Shown one piece after another: positions 36,012-45,899 of a DNA stretch of 64,000 bases. Under the pieces are notes generated by a model, which saw only the letters and a list, made by a program, of their open reading frames with translations, was not told the DNA's origin and made no database searches. A program made the position numbers and the translations under genes. Every line of letters starts with the position of its first letter. Position 1 is the stretch's first letter. Source of the stretch: Marinobacter arenosus (GTDB lineage Bacteria; Pseudomonadota; Gammaproteobacteria; Pseudomonadales; Oleiphilaceae). The stretch covers positions 2,604,001 through 2,668,000 of the forward strand of contig NZ_JAHVAO010000001.1 in the NCBI RefSeq assembly GCF_019264345.1, written 5' to 3'.

Positions 36012-38837
36012 GTGGCCGCGAGCCGACAACCGAACCGCCTCGTAAGGAACCTGCTTATTGGGCTTCTGGCCCTCGTCGTGCTCTACGGCATTGCCGGTTT
36101 CCTGCTGTTGCCCTGGTGGCTGGAACGAACACTGCCGGACCAGCTCAACGAGCGTATGGGATGGCAGTCGGAAGTTGCGGAGATCTCGGTCAATCCGTTT
36201 GCTCTGAGTGTGGAAGCCTCAGGTCTGTCCGCCCGGGACAGCGACGACGAACGAGTGGTGGCGTTCGACCGCCTGGCCGTGAACCTGAATTTCTTCCAGT
36301 TGGTTCGGGGGATCGTCGGCTTTGAGGCAATTGAGCTGCAGGAGCCCTTTATCCGCCTCGATCTGCTGGACGATTACGGCGTCAATTTCGCCCGGGACTG
36401 GCAGAACAATAACCCCGCATCAGAGCCGCCGGCCGCGGACCCTGGAGGGTCGGAGGAGGATGCCGAGCCTCCGCGCTTCTACTTTACCGGCATTACCATC
36501 GAAGGCGGAGAACTGCTGTTCCGGGATTTCAGCAAGGCTGAGTCTGCGGAGTTCCGGATCACGCCGCTGGACCTCAGCCTGAATGATCTCGCCACCTGGC
36601 GCCGGGATGGCCAGGACAGCAGCTACAGTCTGCAGGCGGCCATCGGGGACGAGTCGCTCGAGTGGCAGGGTGAGCTCAGTGTCACCCCGTTGTATTCCAG
36701 CGGGACGATCAGCATCAGCGGCATCGGGTACCAGACCCTCGAGCACTTTTTGGCCCCCTACCTGCCCTACGATCTCCGGGGCGGCAGGGTCAGCCTGCAA
36801 TCGGAGTACGAGCTGCAGGCCGGGGATATGTTTTTGCTGGCAACACGCAACGGTACCCTGTCGCTGGAGGAACTGGCGGTGGCCATCGATGCCGAGAGCG
36901 AGGAGGCCCGTCTCACCTCCGGCACCATCAGCGTTGACCAGATCGGCTTCGATCTCAGTGCGAGGGAGGCCAGCGTCGGCATGGTATCCCTTACCGCCCT
37001 TGAGCTTGCGGTTGCCCGCGATGAAAACGGGGTGATTGACTGGCTGGTGCCGCTGACCACCGGTGAGGATGCCCAGACGGCTCCTGAGGCCTCCGAACCG
37101 CCGGCCGCGTCAGGCGGGCCAGCATTCCACTGGTCTGTCGAGGGCATTACCCTGTCGGAGGGCCGGGTGCAGTGGCAGGATCGCCAGACCGAGACGCCGG
37201 CGGACCTGACCCTTGAGCAGCTCTCCCTGACCACGGGCGCCCTGAGCCACAGGCTTGACGAACCGGTGAACTATCAGCTTCAGGCCACCCTTGCCAGTGG
37301 CGGTTCGCTGTCCCTGGACGGTCAGTTGACGCCCCAACCCTTCACCCTCGAAGCGGGCATATCCGGTTCCGGGGTGGCGCTGGCGGCGTTCGAACCCTAT
37401 GTGCAGGAAGGCGCCAACCTGTCCATTGCCGAGGGCATTCTGGGGGTTGACGGCAACCTGGATCTTGATGGCCAGCAGGAGCCGCTGACCGGCACCTTCA
37501 GTGGCACAGCGGAAGTGGCCGGGCTGTCGCTCGCCATGGCGGACGACAGCGGTCGGCTGTTGTCCTGGCAGTCCCTCCGCCTGTCGCCTATTGAATACAA
37601 CGTGAACCCGGCCCGGTTGGAAATCGGCACCGTGACCCTGACCCAACCCTCGGTCAATGTCGTGCGGGCCACCAACAACGTGCATAACCTCGAGCGAATT
37701 GTCCGTTCAGGCAATGGAGGCCCAACGGATCAGGGGACGGATGGCAATGCGTCCGGTGAGGACCCGGGGTTTATTTTCCGGATCGGTCAATTGATGCTTG
37801 AGCAGGGCGAGATCGCCTACACGGACCGCAGTATCAGCCCGGCCTTCACCACGTCCTTCGACGAACTGAACGGCTCGGTAACCGGGCTCAGCAATATTCC
37901 CCCACAGCAGGGCAAGGTCGACATCCGTGGTCGCGTCGGCGAAGTGGCCACCGTGGAGTTCGCGGGAACCCTGGGCACCCTCGGGACGGACGACGTCAGC
38001 GACCTGAAGCTGACCATGAATGATGTGTCCCTGCCGGCACTGTCGCCGTACTTCGGTCGCTACATCGGTTACGGGGTGGACAGCGGGAAGCTGGACCTCG
38101 ACCTGAATTATGAAATTGCCGGCACCCGACTGGACGCTCACAACCTGGTGGTCATGGACCGCCTGGAGCTGGGGCAGGCCGTGGCCAGCGATGACGCCGT
38201 GGACGCGCCGGTGGCGCTCGGGCTGGCCCTGCTCAGGGACCGTGATGGTGTGATTGAAGTGGATCTCCCCATCAGCGGCGATCTTTCCGACCCTGATTTC
38301 AGTCTGGGCCAGGTGATCATGCGCGCGTTCGTCAACCTGCTGGTGAAGGCTGCGGCGTCGCCGTTCAGCATGCTGGGGTCCATAGCCGAGATGGCGGGAC
38401 TGAGCAGCGACGAGTTGGGCCAAGTCGGTTTCCAGCCCGGCAGCGTGGCACTGGCCGAGGGTGAGCCCGCCAAGCTTGCGGCCCTTGCCGACGGCCTGCT
38501 CGAGCGTCCGGACCTGTTGCTCAACGTTCGCGGCGGAGTTGCGCCGGAGGCGGATGGCCTTGCACTGTTGCGGGACGAGCTGACCGCCGGTGGCCAGAAG
38601 TCGCTGACCGACGAGGAATGGGAAACGGCCCGTCAGGCCTACCTGGCCGGCGAGCGTCAATTGCCGCCCGAGGCATTGAGTAACCTGGCGTCCGCCCGGG
38701 GCGTTGCGGTTCGCAAGGTACTGCTGGATACCCACAAGGTGCCCGCAGACCAGCTGTTCATGCTGGATCCGTCGCGGGATGCGAGCGTTGATGAAAACGG
38801 TGCGGTGACCGTCCAGTTTACCCTGGATGTCCGCTAG
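36012..38837 (+). CDS. DUF748 (AsmA-like) domain protein
   Basis: A 941-residue protein with one N-terminal membrane anchor (about 14-38) followed by a very long periplasmic beta-rich region with AsmA/DUF748 repeats; the middle has low-complexity Pro/Glu/Asp linkers (about 136-155 and 355-375). The last 130 residues contain the conserved block PDLLLNVRGGVAPEADGLALLR. AsmA-family proteins bridge inner and outer membranes and may carry phospholipids. GTG start with AGGAGA 9 bases upstream. Its stop TAG forms a CTAG palindrome with the stop of the convergent gene. Confidence 0.86.
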   Translation: MAASRQPNRLVRNLLIGLLALVVLYGIAGFLLLPWWLERTLPDQLNERMGWQSEVAEISVNPFALSVEASGLSARDSDDERVVAFDRLAVNLNFFQLVRGIVGFEAIELQEPFIRLDLLDDYGVNFARDWQNNNPASEPPAADPGGSEEDAEPPRFYFTGITIEGGELLFRDFSKAESAEFRITPLDLSLNDLATWRRDGQDSSYSLQAAIGDESLEWQGELSVTPLYSSGTISISGIGYQTLEHFLAPYLPYDLRGGRVSLQSEYELQAGDMFLLATRNGTLSLEELAVAIDAESEEARLTSGTISVDQIGFDLSAREASVGMVSLTALELAVARDENGVIDWLVPLTTGEDAQTAPEASEPPAASGGPAFHWSVEGITLSEGRVQWQDRQTETPADLTLEQLSLTTGALSHRLDEPVNYQLQATLASGGSLSLDGQLTPQPFTLEAGISGSGVALAAFEPYVQEGANLSIAEGILGVDGNLDLDGQQEPLTGTFSGTAEVAGLSLAMADDSGRLLSWQSLRLSPIEYNVNPARLEIGTVTLTQPSVNVVRATNNVHNLERIVRSGNGGPTDQGTDGNASGEDPGFIFRIGQLMLEQGEIAYTDRSISPAFTTSFDELNGSVTGLSNIPPQQGKVDIRGRVGEVATVEFAGTLGTLGTDDVSDLKLTMNDVSLPALSPYFGRYIGYGVDSGKLDLDLNYEIAGTRLDAHNLVVMDRLELGQAVASDDAVDAPVALGLALLRDRDGVIEVDLPISGDLSDPDFSLGQVIMRAFVNLLVKAAASPFSMLGSIAEMAGLSSDELGQVGFQPGSVALAEGEPAKLAALADGLLERPDLLLNVRGGVAPEADGLALLRDELTAGGQKSLTDEEWETARQAYLAGERQLPPEALSNLASARGVAVRKVLLDTHKVPADQLFMLDPSRDASVDENGAVTVQFTLDVR

Positions 38838-39658
38838 GGCAGGTCGAAACCGGTGAGGAAGCCGGCGGGCAGCTGCAGGCCCCATTTTTCGACCATCAGC
38901 CGATAGGAGCCGTTGGTGACCAGTGGTGCCATGAAGCGCAGCATGTCGTCGGCGCTCACCGGGCCATCTTCCCGGGCCACAATGCGGAGCTGATAACTCT
39001 GGTCGAGCTTGTCCGAGATCAGCAATTTGCGCCAGTCCTCGGGATTTTCCGACAGGTGCATCTGCAGGTATGAGCGACTGATGATGGCCACCTCCGCAAC
39101 CGACGGGCGATCGGCCTTGATAAGCTGGAGGTTGCGGCTGTGACTGTCGGAAAATTCGATGTGGAACCTTGCCTGCAACGCCTCGCTGTCGGTCTCGAGA
39201 TCGGCAAACCCGTAGTGGTACCCGGACATGGCCACGATGCTGTGGCGGCTGATGTCCTCGAAGAAGGACAGGTCCCGACCGGGCTTTTTCAGGGCCACGT
39301 AGAGCTCCTCATCCGTCAGGATGGGCCGGCTCAGGGTGACCTTTCGGTCGGACCAGCCCCAGTTGGCGCTTTCGAAGAAGATGACGTCGAAAAGTCCGGC
39401 TTCGAAGTCGAGATAGCGCCGCTTGGGAGAGGTATAGAACACCTGGATGTCGAGATCGTCGTTGACCGCTTCGAGCCCCGCAATCAGGTCGCCCAGCAGT
39501 CCCTGGGCTTCGTTCTCGTGGTTGACTTCGGCAACGGGCGGGAAGTAGTAGGCGCCGACCGTAATCTCGGTCTTCGGGTACGCCGCCGACAGCCAACTCA
39601 GGGCGAGTGTGCCAGTCAGCAGGGCCAGTGTTCTGGTCGATCGATGGATGGCTGGCAC
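38834..39658 (-). CDS. Periplasmic substrate-binding protein, SBP_bac_3-like
   Basis: A 274-residue exported protein: signal peptide (about 1-28) and a two-lobed binding domain beginning TEITVGAYYFPPVAE. No ABC permease or ATPase gene is adjacent, so it is likely an orphan binding protein or a sensor-type solute binder. The motif DVIFFESANWGW is typical of this single-gene subfamily, which I know only as hypothetical or transporter substrate-binding domain. Convergent with the DUF748 gene, sharing four bases. Confidence 0.8.
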   Translation of the reverse strand: MPAIHRSTRTLALLTGTLALSWLSAAYPKTEITVGAYYFPPVAEVNHENEAQGLLGDLIAGLEAVNDDLDIQVFYTSPKRRYLDFEAGLFDVIFFESANWGWSDRKVTLSRPILTDEELYVALKKPGRDLSFFEDISRHSIVAMSGYHYGFADLETDSEALQARFHIEFSDSHSRNLQLIKADRPSVAEVAIISRSYLQMHLSENPEDWRKLLISDKLDQSYQLRIVAREDGPVSADDMLRFMAPLVTNGSYRLMVEKWGLQLPAGFLTGFDLP

Positions 39659-39763
39659 GCTGGGTCCTGATCTGTAATAAATGAATACCCGTTCAGATTA
39701 GCACCAGAATGGATGTGACTGAACAACAGGATTTTAAAGTTATGCAAAACGGGAATCCCTGCC

Positions 39764-40357
39764 ATGGCCAACGCCGCTAGCCCCTTTTTCGCCTACGTCT
39801 CCCGACTGCGCTGGATCAAGCGTTGGGGACTGATGCGCAATGCCATCGAAGAGAACGTGGCGACGCATTCCTGGGAGGTGGCGACCCTCGCCCATGCCCT
39901 GGCCCTGATCCGTAACCGGCATTTTGGCGGCCAGGCCAATGCCGACCGGATCGCTGCGGCGGCGCTGTACCACGATGCCACCGAAGTGATCACCGGGGAT
40001 ATGCCAACGCCGGTAAAATACCACTCGAGGGTGATGCGCGAAGCGTTCGGAGATATCGAGCACAAGGCCGAAGCCGAATTGCTGGCGCTGCTGCCGGAGG
40101 ATCTGCGGGCGGATTTTTCACCCTACGTGCGGGAATCGAGGCTGCCGGCGGAGGACCGGGAACTGATCAAGGCGGCGGATCGTCTGTCCGCCTGGCTCAA
40201 GTGCCAGGCGGAAATCCGAGCCGGTAACAAGGAGTTTGAACCGGCTGAAAGACAGATCCGGGCCCGTCTGGAAGAAGACGGGCTGCGGGAAGTGGCTTAT
40301 TTCATCAAGGTGTTTGCGCCCAGTTACGAACAGCCACTGGATAACCTGCTGGAGTGA
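39764..40357 (+). CDS. yfbR: 5'-deoxynucleotidase (HD domain)
   Basis: A 197-residue HD-domain phosphohydrolase closely resembling E. coli YfbR (199 residues), which dephosphorylates deoxyribonucleoside 5'-monophosphates. Metal ligands His35, His70-Asp71 (LYHDATE) are visible, as are the N-terminal SPFFAYVSRLRWIKRWGLMRN and the substrate loop TGDMPTPVKYHS. Monocistronic, convergent with the SPFH gene. Confidence 0.93.
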   Translation: MANAASPFFAYVSRLRWIKRWGLMRNAIEENVATHSWEVATLAHALALIRNRHFGGQANADRIAAAALYHDATEVITGDMPTPVKYHSRVMREAFGDIEHKAEAELLALLPEDLRADFSPYVRESRLPAEDRELIKAADRLSAWLKCQAEIRAGNKEFEPAERQIRARLEEDGLREVAYFIKVFAPSYEQPLDNLLE

Positions 40358-40385
40358 TCTCGATCACCGCCGCGGGCCTGCCTCA

Positions 40386-41420
40386 TCAGGCGCCGGCGGC
40401 GGAGCCGACCAGACCGCCCTTCAGACCGTCGCGACGTAGGGCCTGGCGCACCGTGTCTTCGGGACTGCCGGCCAGTTCCCGGAACATGCCCATGGAACCG
40501 AGCAGGGCGGAGGATTCGTAGGGCACGAAGACCCGTTCCCCGTCTTTCGCCATTGTCGGCAGGACCTTGATGTAGCTTTGGCCCAGCAGGTAGCCGATAA
40601 CGGTCTGCTTGTTCTCCTCGGAGTCGCCCATGGCGCTGAGGACCAGGCGAATGGATTCCTGCTCACCCTGGGCCCGCAGAATCGCCGATTCCTTGTCGCC
40701 CTGGGCGTTGAGGATGGCCGATTCCCGCTGGCCCTGGGCCATGGCAATGGCCGCGGATTTCTCACCCTCGGCCTCGGTGACCGTGGCCCGGCGCTTGCGC
40801 TCAGCCGCCATCTGCAGGCGCATGGCTTCCTCGACCTCTTCCGGCATGCTGATGTCCTGGACCTCGACCCGGGTCAGCTTCACGCCCCACTTGGACGCCG
40901 GCTCCTCCATCTCCGCCTGAATGGCGTTGTTCACCTCACTGCGGGACTCGAACAGCTTGTCCAGCTCCATCTTGCCCACCACCGAGCGCAGGGTGGTCTT
41001 GGCCAGGACTTCCACCGCCTGGCTCATGTTGGCGACTTCGTACACCGCCCGGCGCGGATCAATGATCTGGTAATACAGGGCGCCGTTGATCTTCACGGTC
41101 ACGTTGTCGGTGGTGACCACCGGCTGGCCGGGGAAATCCATCACCGTTTCACGCCGATCGATGCGGGTCTCGTCGCTGGTGACCGGGTGGTATTCCTCGC
41201 CCATCCGCACGTAGCGGATCATGGTGATCGGGCGCGGCCGCTCGATGAACGGAATGATGATGTTGACGCCGCTTTCGAGGACCCGGTTGAAGGACCCAAG
41301 GCGCTCGATCACCATGACCTCGGACTGACGGACAATCACCAGGCCTTTGGCGACGATAAAAATGCCGATAACAACAAAAACCAGGCTGAGAACCAGCCCC
41401 GGTGTGATGAACGATTCCAT
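40386..41420 (-). CDS. SPFH/Band 7 protein (paraslipin, QmcA-like)
   Basis: A 344-residue membrane-anchored SPFH protein: one N-terminal helix (about 8-28), Band 7 domain (about 30-200), then a long heptad-rich stretch (about 205-255, repeated INAQGDKESAILRAQGEQES-like units) and a hydrophobic end. It starts 2 bases after the short NfeD gene with GGAGC inside that gene's end, so they are coupled. QmcA-like proteins form membrane microdomains and are linked with FtsH/HflKC quality control. Confidence 0.92.
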   Translation of the reverse strand: MESFITPGLVLSLVFVVIGIFIVAKGLVIVRQSEVMVIERLGSFNRVLESGVNIIIPFIERPRPITMIRYVRMGEEYHPVTSDETRIDRRETVMDFPGQPVVTTDNVTVKINGALYYQIIDPRRAVYEVANMSQAVEVLAKTTLRSVVGKMELDKLFESRSEVNNAIQAEMEEPASKWGVKLTRVEVQDISMPEEVEEAMRLQMAAERKRRATVTEAEGEKSAAIAMAQGQRESAILNAQGDKESAILRAQGEQESIRLVLSAMGDSEENKQTVIGYLLGQSYIKVLPTMAKDGERVFVPYESSALLGSMGMFRELAGSPEDTVRQALRRDGLKGGLVGSAAGA

Positions 41421-41422
41421 GT

Positions 41423-41887
41423 TTACTGCTCCGTGTGAGTGATCGTTTCGACGACGGCGGTGGTGCCGTCGAACTGCTTGAAAATAACCTCGGTGCCTTC
41501 CGGAAGCTCGGTGGTGCCGGTGCTCTCGACCCTGAGCCGATAAAAGTCGCCGTTCACCTTGATGCCGCAGGCGCCGTCAAAATCCCGGTTCAGAGTGCGG
41601 TAGCGCTGGCCGTGCTCAACGCCGGTCCCGGTGGTGCCGTAGGCAACCCCCTTGGGCGAGAATCGCGGTCGGATCCAGCGTATCGCCACCGGAACCAGCA
41701 CCCCGGAAAACACACCCATACCGACCAGTTGCCACTCAAAGGAGGCACCGAAAAAGGCCAGCACAGCGGTCAACGCCGCCGCCACGCCCAGCGCCAGCAA
41801 CAGCAGCACACCGGAGGTGAGTTCGGCCAGGCTCAGGACCAGGGCGAGGATCAGCCAGAAATGCGTAAGGCTCCATTCCATATGCAA
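41423..41887 (-). CDS. Short NfeD family protein (NfeD1b type)
   Basis: A 154-residue protein with two or three membrane helices (about 8-30, 35-70) and the C-terminal OB-fold domain (about 90-150, DGACGIKVNGDFYRLRVES). It lacks the ClpP-like protease part present in the long NfeD elsewhere in this window. Partner of the SPFH gene 2 bases downstream; equivalent to the E. coli ybbK (qmcA)-ybbL-like pair. Confidence 0.9.
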   Translation of the reverse strand: MHMEWSLTHFWLILALVLSLAELTSGVLLLLALGVAAALTAVLAFFGASFEWQLVGMGVFSGVLVPVAIRWIRPRFSPKGVAYGTTGTGVEHGQRYRTLNRDFDGACGIKVNGDFYRLRVESTGTTELPEGTEVIFKQFDGTTAVVETITHTEQ

Positions 41888-42081
41888 ATTCCATTGTTCC
41901 GGGAGAGTGGTCTGGCGGCGGTTGCCGGCCAGCGGACATCGATTGTACCCAAATCCGGCGGGCGCGTCTCAGGGTGGCCGTAATGCCTGATCGGGATGTC
42001 GACTGCAGCCATATTCAGCGCCCGGGCAACTGGTAAAGTGACTGCTTTGCACAACATTCCACAACAAGAGGTCGTGTGACC

Positions 42082-42897
42082 ATGAAGGATCTGAACAACA
42101 AGGTTGCGGTTGTCACGGGCGCAGGCTCCGGTATTGGTCGGGCGTTGGCGCTGTCGCTGGCGAAGCGTGGGTGCCGTCTGGCCCTGTCCGATGTCAACGA
42201 GTCCGGTTTGGCGGAAACGGTGGCGGCGCTCAACGATGCCGACGTGAAAAGCTACACCCTCGACGTGTCGGATCGGGACGCTATCTATGCCCACGCTGAA
42301 GCCGTGGCGAAGGATTTCGGACAGGTCAATCTCGTGATCAACAACGCCGGCGTGGCCCTTTCTGCCAGCGTACGCGAGATGACCGACGAAGACTTCCAGT
42401 GGGTCATGGACATCGATTTCTGGGGTGTCGCCCACGGCACACGAGCCTTCCTGCCGCACCTGATCGCCTCTGGCGAGGGGCATGTGGTGAACATTTCCAG
42501 TGTCTTCGGCCTGATTGGCGTGCCCAAGCAGAGCGCGTACAACGCCGCCAAGTTTGCGGTCCGCGGGTTCACCGAGGCGTTGCGCCAGGAAATGAAACTG
42601 GAGAATCAGCCGGTTGCCGTCAGCTGCGTACACCCGGGAGGCATCCGCACCAACATCGCCAACGCCGCCCGCATGGGCAAATCGGAGAACGCCGCGGCCC
42701 AGCGCAAGGGCTTCGACAAGCTGGCGATGACCACACCGGAGAAGGCGGCGGAAATCATCGTCAAAGGCATACTCCGGGACGAGTCGCGGATTCTGGTTGG
42801 CCCGGATGCCTGGGGCATTGAGGCCATCAACCGGTTGCTGGGCGCTGCGTATCAGCCGCTGGTGGAGCGTTTCTCCCGCAAGAACCTGTATGTCTGA
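42082..42897 (+). CDS. SDR family NAD(P)-dependent oxidoreductase
   Basis: A 271-residue short-chain dehydrogenase. TGAGSGIG at residues 12-19, NNAGVA near 88-93, SSVFG with YNAAK as the active site. The C-terminal extension (LVGPDAWGIEAINRLLG) occurs in SDRs next to fatty-alcohol and wax genes in marine gammaproteobacteria, so action on long-chain acyl substrates is possible. Start ATG follows AGAGGT; a GTG six bases upstream is less likely. Confidence 0.9.
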   Translation: MKDLNNKVAVVTGAGSGIGRALALSLAKRGCRLALSDVNESGLAETVAALNDADVKSYTLDVSDRDAIYAHAEAVAKDFGQVNLVINNAGVALSASVREMTDEDFQWVMDIDFWGVAHGTRAFLPHLIASGEGHVVNISSVFGLIGVPKQSAYNAAKFAVRGFTEALRQEMKLENQPVAVSCVHPGGIRTNIANAARMGKSENAAAQRKGFDKLAMTTPEKAAEIIVKGILRDESRILVGPDAWGIEAINRLLGAAYQPLVERFSRKNLYV

Positions 42898-42948
42898 GGC
42901 TTGACCGGCATGGCGGCAGGCGGAAAGGGAAAAGCGCCTGCTGTACAT

Positions 42949-42978
42949 TTTACATACAGTCCGAGGGCGTCCTATACT
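42949..42978 (+). promoter_or_regulatory. Sigma-70 promoter of the diguanylate cyclase gene
   Basis: TTTACA (42949-42954) and TATACT (42973-42978), 18-bp spacer, 28 bases before the ATG. The -35 sits in a partial inverted repeat (TGTACATTTTACATACA). Confidence 0.6.
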
Positions 42979-43006
42979 TTGGGTTCGTCCAGGGAAAGAG
43001 TACAGC

Positions 43007-44113
43007 ATGAACACGCCTATCCACACGGATTTGGGGGCGACTCTGGAGCGGAGTCGCTCAGGCCTCAGGGAAAGCCATCGCCGGTCAATCATGCGGCTCC
43101 TCTTCGCAGCCACCGGGGCCGCCCTGGTTGTGTTCGCCTGCCTGCAGATACTGAACGGGTTCTGGTGGGTGGGCGCCGGGGAACTTGCGGCCGCCGCAAC
43201 CCTGTTTTTCGGTGTCGGTCGGTTGCGCACCACGCTGCATCTCCAGCGCTGGATATACGCTTACCTGATTACCCTCTTCTCATTCTTCCTGGTCATCATG
43301 TTGTTGCCGCAGGCGTCGGTTTCGGCCTTTGTCTGGGTTTTGATGATTCCGGTCCTGGCGTATCTGCTGCTGGGCAAACGCGAGGGCATGCTGTTGAGCG
43401 TGCCGTTCATGCTCCTGGGCGGCGTGATCTACTACGTTCACCTGGGCAATGTCGGTAGCCCGCGGGTCCTGATTGACCTGCTGAACATGGTGCTGTGCGG
43501 CGTGCTCATGCTGGCGTTCATCCATGTCTATGAAATCTGGCGGGAGGAGGCCGAGCAGCGCCTGGTGGATATGGCGGAAACCGATGCCCTGACCGGTCTG
43601 GCCAACCGCAGCAAATTCCAGAGCATCCTGAACCGGACCATCGCCGAAAGTGCCCGCAGCGGTACCGAGTTTGCCCTGGTCATCATGGATATTGATCACT
43701 TCAAGGTGGTCAACGACACCCTGGGCCATGATGCCGGCGACCAGGTGCTTAGCAGCATTGCACTGCGCCTGACCGAGCGTTTGCGGGCCACGGATTCCGT
43801 CGGGCGGCTGGGCGGTGAGGAGTTCGGCCTGATCCTGAGGGACGTGAAGCCGGCGGTGGCGTTCGAGTTGATGGACGAACTGCGCCAGCGTATCGCCGAA
43901 CGCGACCTGACCTATGGCGAGGCTCACATCCGGGTTACGGCCTCCTTTGGCATTGCCCAGTGGCCAGCGGATGGACGGGATGCCCGAACCCTGTTCTGCA
44001 TGGCCGATCGCGGCCTGTATTCCGGCAAACGGTCCGGCCGCAACTGCATCGCCCGTCCCGATGGCGTGGCGCATCGACGGCCCCGTGAAATTCTGTCTGG
44101 TCGGGCCAGCTAA
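43007..44113 (+). CDS. Membrane diguanylate cyclase (GGDEF)
   Basis: A 368-residue protein: five to six N-terminal helices (about 30-180) as an unclassified sensor, a short coiled linker and a GGDEF domain (about 190-355). The active loop GGEEF is intact at residues 269-273, and RATD five residues upstream is a complete RxxD inhibitory site for c-di-GMP feedback. It should synthesise c-di-GMP. Own promoter upstream; followed by the amidotransferase gene. Confidence 0.93.
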   Translation: MNTPIHTDLGATLERSRSGLRESHRRSIMRLLFAATGAALVVFACLQILNGFWWVGAGELAAAATLFFGVGRLRTTLHLQRWIYAYLITLFSFFLVIMLLPQASVSAFVWVLMIPVLAYLLLGKREGMLLSVPFMLLGGVIYYVHLGNVGSPRVLIDLLNMVLCGVLMLAFIHVYEIWREEAEQRLVDMAETDALTGLANRSKFQSILNRTIAESARSGTEFALVIMDIDHFKVVNDTLGHDAGDQVLSSIALRLTERLRATDSVGRLGGEEFGLILRDVKPAVAFELMDELRQRIAERDLTYGEAHIRVTASFGIAQWPADGRDARTLFCMADRGLYSGKRSGRNCIARPDGVAHRRPREILSGRAS

Positions 44114-44165
44114 TTCCGGTACCCTTGAGGCATGAGCTCTTTTCCACAAGGAACCAATGCCCGTC

Positions 44166-44948
44166 ATGTGTGAACTCCTGGCCATGAGCGCCAACACGCC
44201 CACGGATCTCTGTTTCAGTTTCACCGGCCTGACCCGTCGGGGCGGCGACACCGGGCCGCACAAAGATGGCTGGGGCGTGGCCTTCTACGAGGGCAAGGGC
44301 GTGCGGGCGTTTCACGATGTGGATGCCAGTGCCAACTCCCGCATCGCCGAGGTGGTCCAGACCACACCGATCAAGAGTGAGGTGGCCATCTGCCACATCC
44401 GGCAGGCGAACGTCGGCGCGATCTGTCTGGCCAATACCCACCCGTTCCAGAGAGAGCTCTGGGGCCGCTACTGGGTGTTCGCCCACAACGGCCAGATTTC
44501 GGGATTCCGGTCGGACCCGGGGTTCTACGAGCCGGTGGGCAGCACGGACAGCGAGGGGCTGTTCTGCGATATCCTCAATCACCTGCGGCGTGACTGTGAC
44601 CGCGATACCCCCACCGAATCCATCGTCGAACGTTTGGTCGCCTTGGCGCGAGGTTATGCCCGTCAGGGCGTCTTCAATCTCCTGCTCAGCAACGGCGACT
44701 GGCTGTTCACCTACTGCAGCACAAAAATGGCGAGCATCACCCGCCGTGCCCCGTTTGGACCGGCCCGGCTGAAAGATGCCGACGTCATCGTCGATTTCGA
44801 ATCCGAAACGACCCCCGACGATGTTGTCAGCGTGATCGTCACCGAACCGCTGACGACCGACGAGGTGTGGGATATCTACGAGCCCGGTGAGTGGCGCCTC
44901 TGGCGCAAGGGCGACGTGGTGATGAGGGGGAATGGCACCACCGGGTGA
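44166..44948 (+). CDS. Class II glutamine amidotransferase (YafJ-like)
   Basis: A 260-residue Ntn-type amidotransferase. Starting at 44166 gives MCELLAMSAN, so Met removal exposes the catalytic Cys; the ATG nine bases upstream would not, although AAGGAA lies closer to it. Other family motifs: GWGVAFYEGKG, ICHIRQANVG and HNGQI. The E. coli relative YafJ is uncharacterised in reaction. A 9-bp hairpin overlaps the stop codon (44939-44964). Confidence 0.9.
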   Translation: MCELLAMSANTPTDLCFSFTGLTRRGGDTGPHKDGWGVAFYEGKGVRAFHDVDASANSRIAEVVQTTPIKSEVAICHIRQANVGAICLANTHPFQRELWGRYWVFAHNGQISGFRSDPGFYEPVGSTDSEGLFCDILNHLRRDCDRDTPTESIVERLVALARGYARQGVFNLLLSNGDWLFTYCSTKMASITRRAPFGPARLKDADVIVDFESETTPDDVVSVIVTEPLTTDEVWDIYEPGEWRLWRKGDVVMRGNGTTG

Positions 44949-44993
44949 CCTTGGCCACCCGGTGTCCGGGGCCAGATAGGCCCTCTGGGGCGC

Positions 44994-45899
44994 TTATTGC
45001 AGGGTGCGACGATTGCCGTTCTGGTACTCGGGGGCAATGTACTGCTGGATCTCGTCCTTGAACCTGGCAATCAGGTCACTGTTGTCCTTGTCCCAGGGGT
45101 GATAACCGGGCTTGAAGTACTCCAGCCAGGTCGGAATCAGGCTGGAGAACGTGCCGTTCGCGCCCCACATGCGCCACAGGCCCCTGGCCGCGTCCGTGAC
45201 TGAAAAATTCTTGCGATCCTGAAGCATCATTCGGCCGGTAAACCAGGTGGCAACCACGCCCAGCACGCCGGTGCTGATGACCTGATAAACCGCGCGCTCG
45301 GCATAGGTGCCGCCGGCCTGCTGGAACACGTCATAGGCCACCGCCTTGTGCTCGGTCTCCTCGATGGCGTGCCAGACCCAGAGTGGCCGCATGCTCTCGT
45401 CCATGTCTTCGCGGACGTCGTCCCGTTCCAGCAGCATGTCCGCCATCATGGCGGTGATGTGTTCCAGGGCGCAGGTTATTGCCAACTGGTGGCGTTTGGG
45501 TAGCAGGCGGACCGCGTCCAGCAGCACCTTGAGGTCTTTCTCCATGGCCTCGACCGGCATGCCCTGATCCCGAACGTGCCGATTCATGGCGTCGTGTTCC
45601 AGGGAGTGCATGGCTTCTTGCCCGATGAACCCGCGAACCTCATTCTTCAGCTTGGCGTCCTGGATCTGGCCCCGGAAGGCTCGCACCGAATCCACGAAAA
45701 ATTGCTCGCCCTCGGGAAACAGCACCGACAGCGCATTCATGGTGTGGCTGAGGAGGTAGCTGTTGTCGAGCCAGTAACGGGGCACCGACTCGCCGAACTC
45801 GAATCCCATGCGTTGAGGCTTGATGGCGACCTTGTCCGGGGTGTTGGAAGCCTTGTGGGTCACGACCGCCTGTTTTTCGGGTGTTTTCGTGCTCAGCAT
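44994..45899 (-). CDS. PF10118-type metal-dependent hydrolase (ferritin-like helical protein)
   Basis: A 301-residue helical protein of the PF10118 family. Candidate metal ligands are in EAMHSLEHDAMNRH, CALEHITA and HAIEETEHKAVAYD. The start at MLSTKTP follows GAGGAG by 7 bases; a frame 10 codons longer is less likely. It is divergent from an AraC-type regulator, which probably controls it. Its reaction is not established to my knowledge; relatives often sit near lipid genes. Confidence 0.85.
   Translation of the reverse strand: MLSTKTPEKQAVVTHKASNTPDKVAIKPQRMGFEFGESVPRYWLDNSYLLSHTMNALSVLFPEGEQFFVDSVRAFRGQIQDAKLKNEVRGFIGQEAMHSLEHDAMNRHVRDQGMPVEAMEKDLKVLLDAVRLLPKRHQLAITCALEHITAMMADMLLERDDVREDMDESMRPLWVWHAIEETEHKAVAYDVFQQAGGTYAERAVYQVISTGVLGVVATWFTGRMMLQDRKNFSVTDAARGLWRMWGANGTFSSLIPTWLEYFKPGYHPWDKDNSDLIARFKDEIQQYIAPEYQNGNRRTLQ

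Noticed and set aside
44939..44964. Terminator at the amidotransferase/PF10118 junction
   Set aside because: A 9-bp stem overlaps the stop codon, but there is no T-run; mentioned only with the gene.
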